A DNA stretch of 64,000 nucleotides. Source: Cohaesibacter celericrescens (GTDB lineage Bacteria; Pseudomonadota; Alphaproteobacteria; Rhizobiales; Cohaesibacteraceae). Made by a program: the position numbers and the translations under genes. Location: positions 124,001 to 188,000 of the forward strand of contig NZ_PKUQ01000031.1 in assembly GCF_002866925.1 (NCBI RefSeq), read 5' to 3'. Positions within the stretch are counted from its first letter, which is position 1. The number at the start of each line of letters is the position of its first letter. Below the pieces are notes generated by a model that was given only the letters and a program-made list of their open reading frames with translations, made no database searches and had not been told where the DNA came from. This document shows positions 63,952-64,000 of this stretch, piece after piece.

Positions 63952-64000
63952 CCAATTTTTCACCTCGTGAGATCGTTTCCGAGCTTGATCGTTTTATTGT
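63948..64000 (+). CDS. hslU: ATP-dependent protease ATPase subunit HslU (5' fragment, runs off window)
   Basis: Only the first 17 codons are inside the window, encoding [18 protein letters not shown], the invariant HslU N-terminus. HslU is the AAA+ unfoldase that feeds HslV. Start fixed by the ATGA overlap with the preceding membrane protein gene and an AAAGGA ribosome site (63934-63939). The rest of the gene lies beyond 64000. Confidence 0.9.
   Translation, partial: MTNFSPREIVSELDRFI

Noticed and set aside
1..64000. Search for transposons, prophage, CRISPR, rRNA and tRNA
   Set aside because: None seen by eye: no transposase or integrase motifs, no regular repeat-spacer array, and no cloverleaf or rRNA signature. 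A tRNAscan or Rfam run would be decisive.

Overview
The window looks like an origin-proximal chromosomal segment of an alphaproteobacterium of the Hyphomicrobiales (Rhizobiales) type, with moderate GC (about half). The basis is gene order as I remember it from that order: coaBC-ubiB-ubiE facing mutM, rpmH-rnpA-yidC-engB-argB, dnaK/dnaJ followed by pmtA-pyrF-dapB-gpmA-nth-cysZ-pfkB, and hisB-DUF2628-hisHAFE-coaA facing hslV/hslU. I see no rRNA, tRNA, CRISPR, transposase, integrase or prophage. The genus cannot be named from the sequence alone. A glucosylglycerate pathway would fit a marine or salt-exposed habitat (inference).

Layout. 1-5.9 kb: CoA and ubiquinone genes (minus strand) facing a class V aminotransferase and mutM. 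6-11.8 kb: argB, engB, a Vat/CatB-type acetyltransferase that interrupts the usual block, yidC, rnpA and rpmH, all minus. 12-16.8 kb: an exported DUF547 protein, a TVP38/TMEM64 membrane protein, a flavin disulfide reductase relative, TerC and arfB. 16.8-28.5 kb: comM, ogt, an exported fumarylacetoacetase-fold protein, a di-haem peroxidase, gshB, yraN, rsmI, an LpoA-like lipoprotein, hemW, rdgB and rph. 28.8-31 kb: hrcA and grpE. 31-36.7 kb: a LysR regulator, then putA facing its Lrp-type regulator. 36.7-41 kb: gpgS and gpgP for glucosylglycerate, a lipid kinase, alkB and a secreted protein. 41-48 kb: dnaK, a GT4 glycosyltransferase, dnaJ, pmtA, an FMN reductase and pyrF. 48.4-56.8 kb: DUF3592, a GT2 glycosyltransferase, dapB, gpmA, an AraC-Ogt fusion, DUF2244, nth, cysZ and a PfkB kinase. 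56.8-64 kb: coaA, the his operon, then hslV, a DUF2157 membrane protein and the start of hslU.

Most of the window is core housekeeping: protein folding and quality control (hrcA, grpE, dnaK, dnaJ, hslVU), DNA repair (mutM, nth and three direct alkyl-damage reversal proteins), histidine, arginine and lysine biosynthesis, cofactors, and membrane biogenesis. The points most worth a second look are: a dense, nearly regularly spaced array of GANTC sites with a perfect DnaA box in the 637-base gap at 49.0-49.7 kb; a leader upstream of dnaK that can fold into a three-way junction, preceded by a sigma-32-type promoter; accessory genes inserted into conserved stress operons (GT4 between dnaK and dnaJ, DUF2157 overlapping both hslV and hslU); and the DUF547/TVP38/reductase/TerC group. 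No database search was possible, so family calls rest on recognised motifs and gene context.
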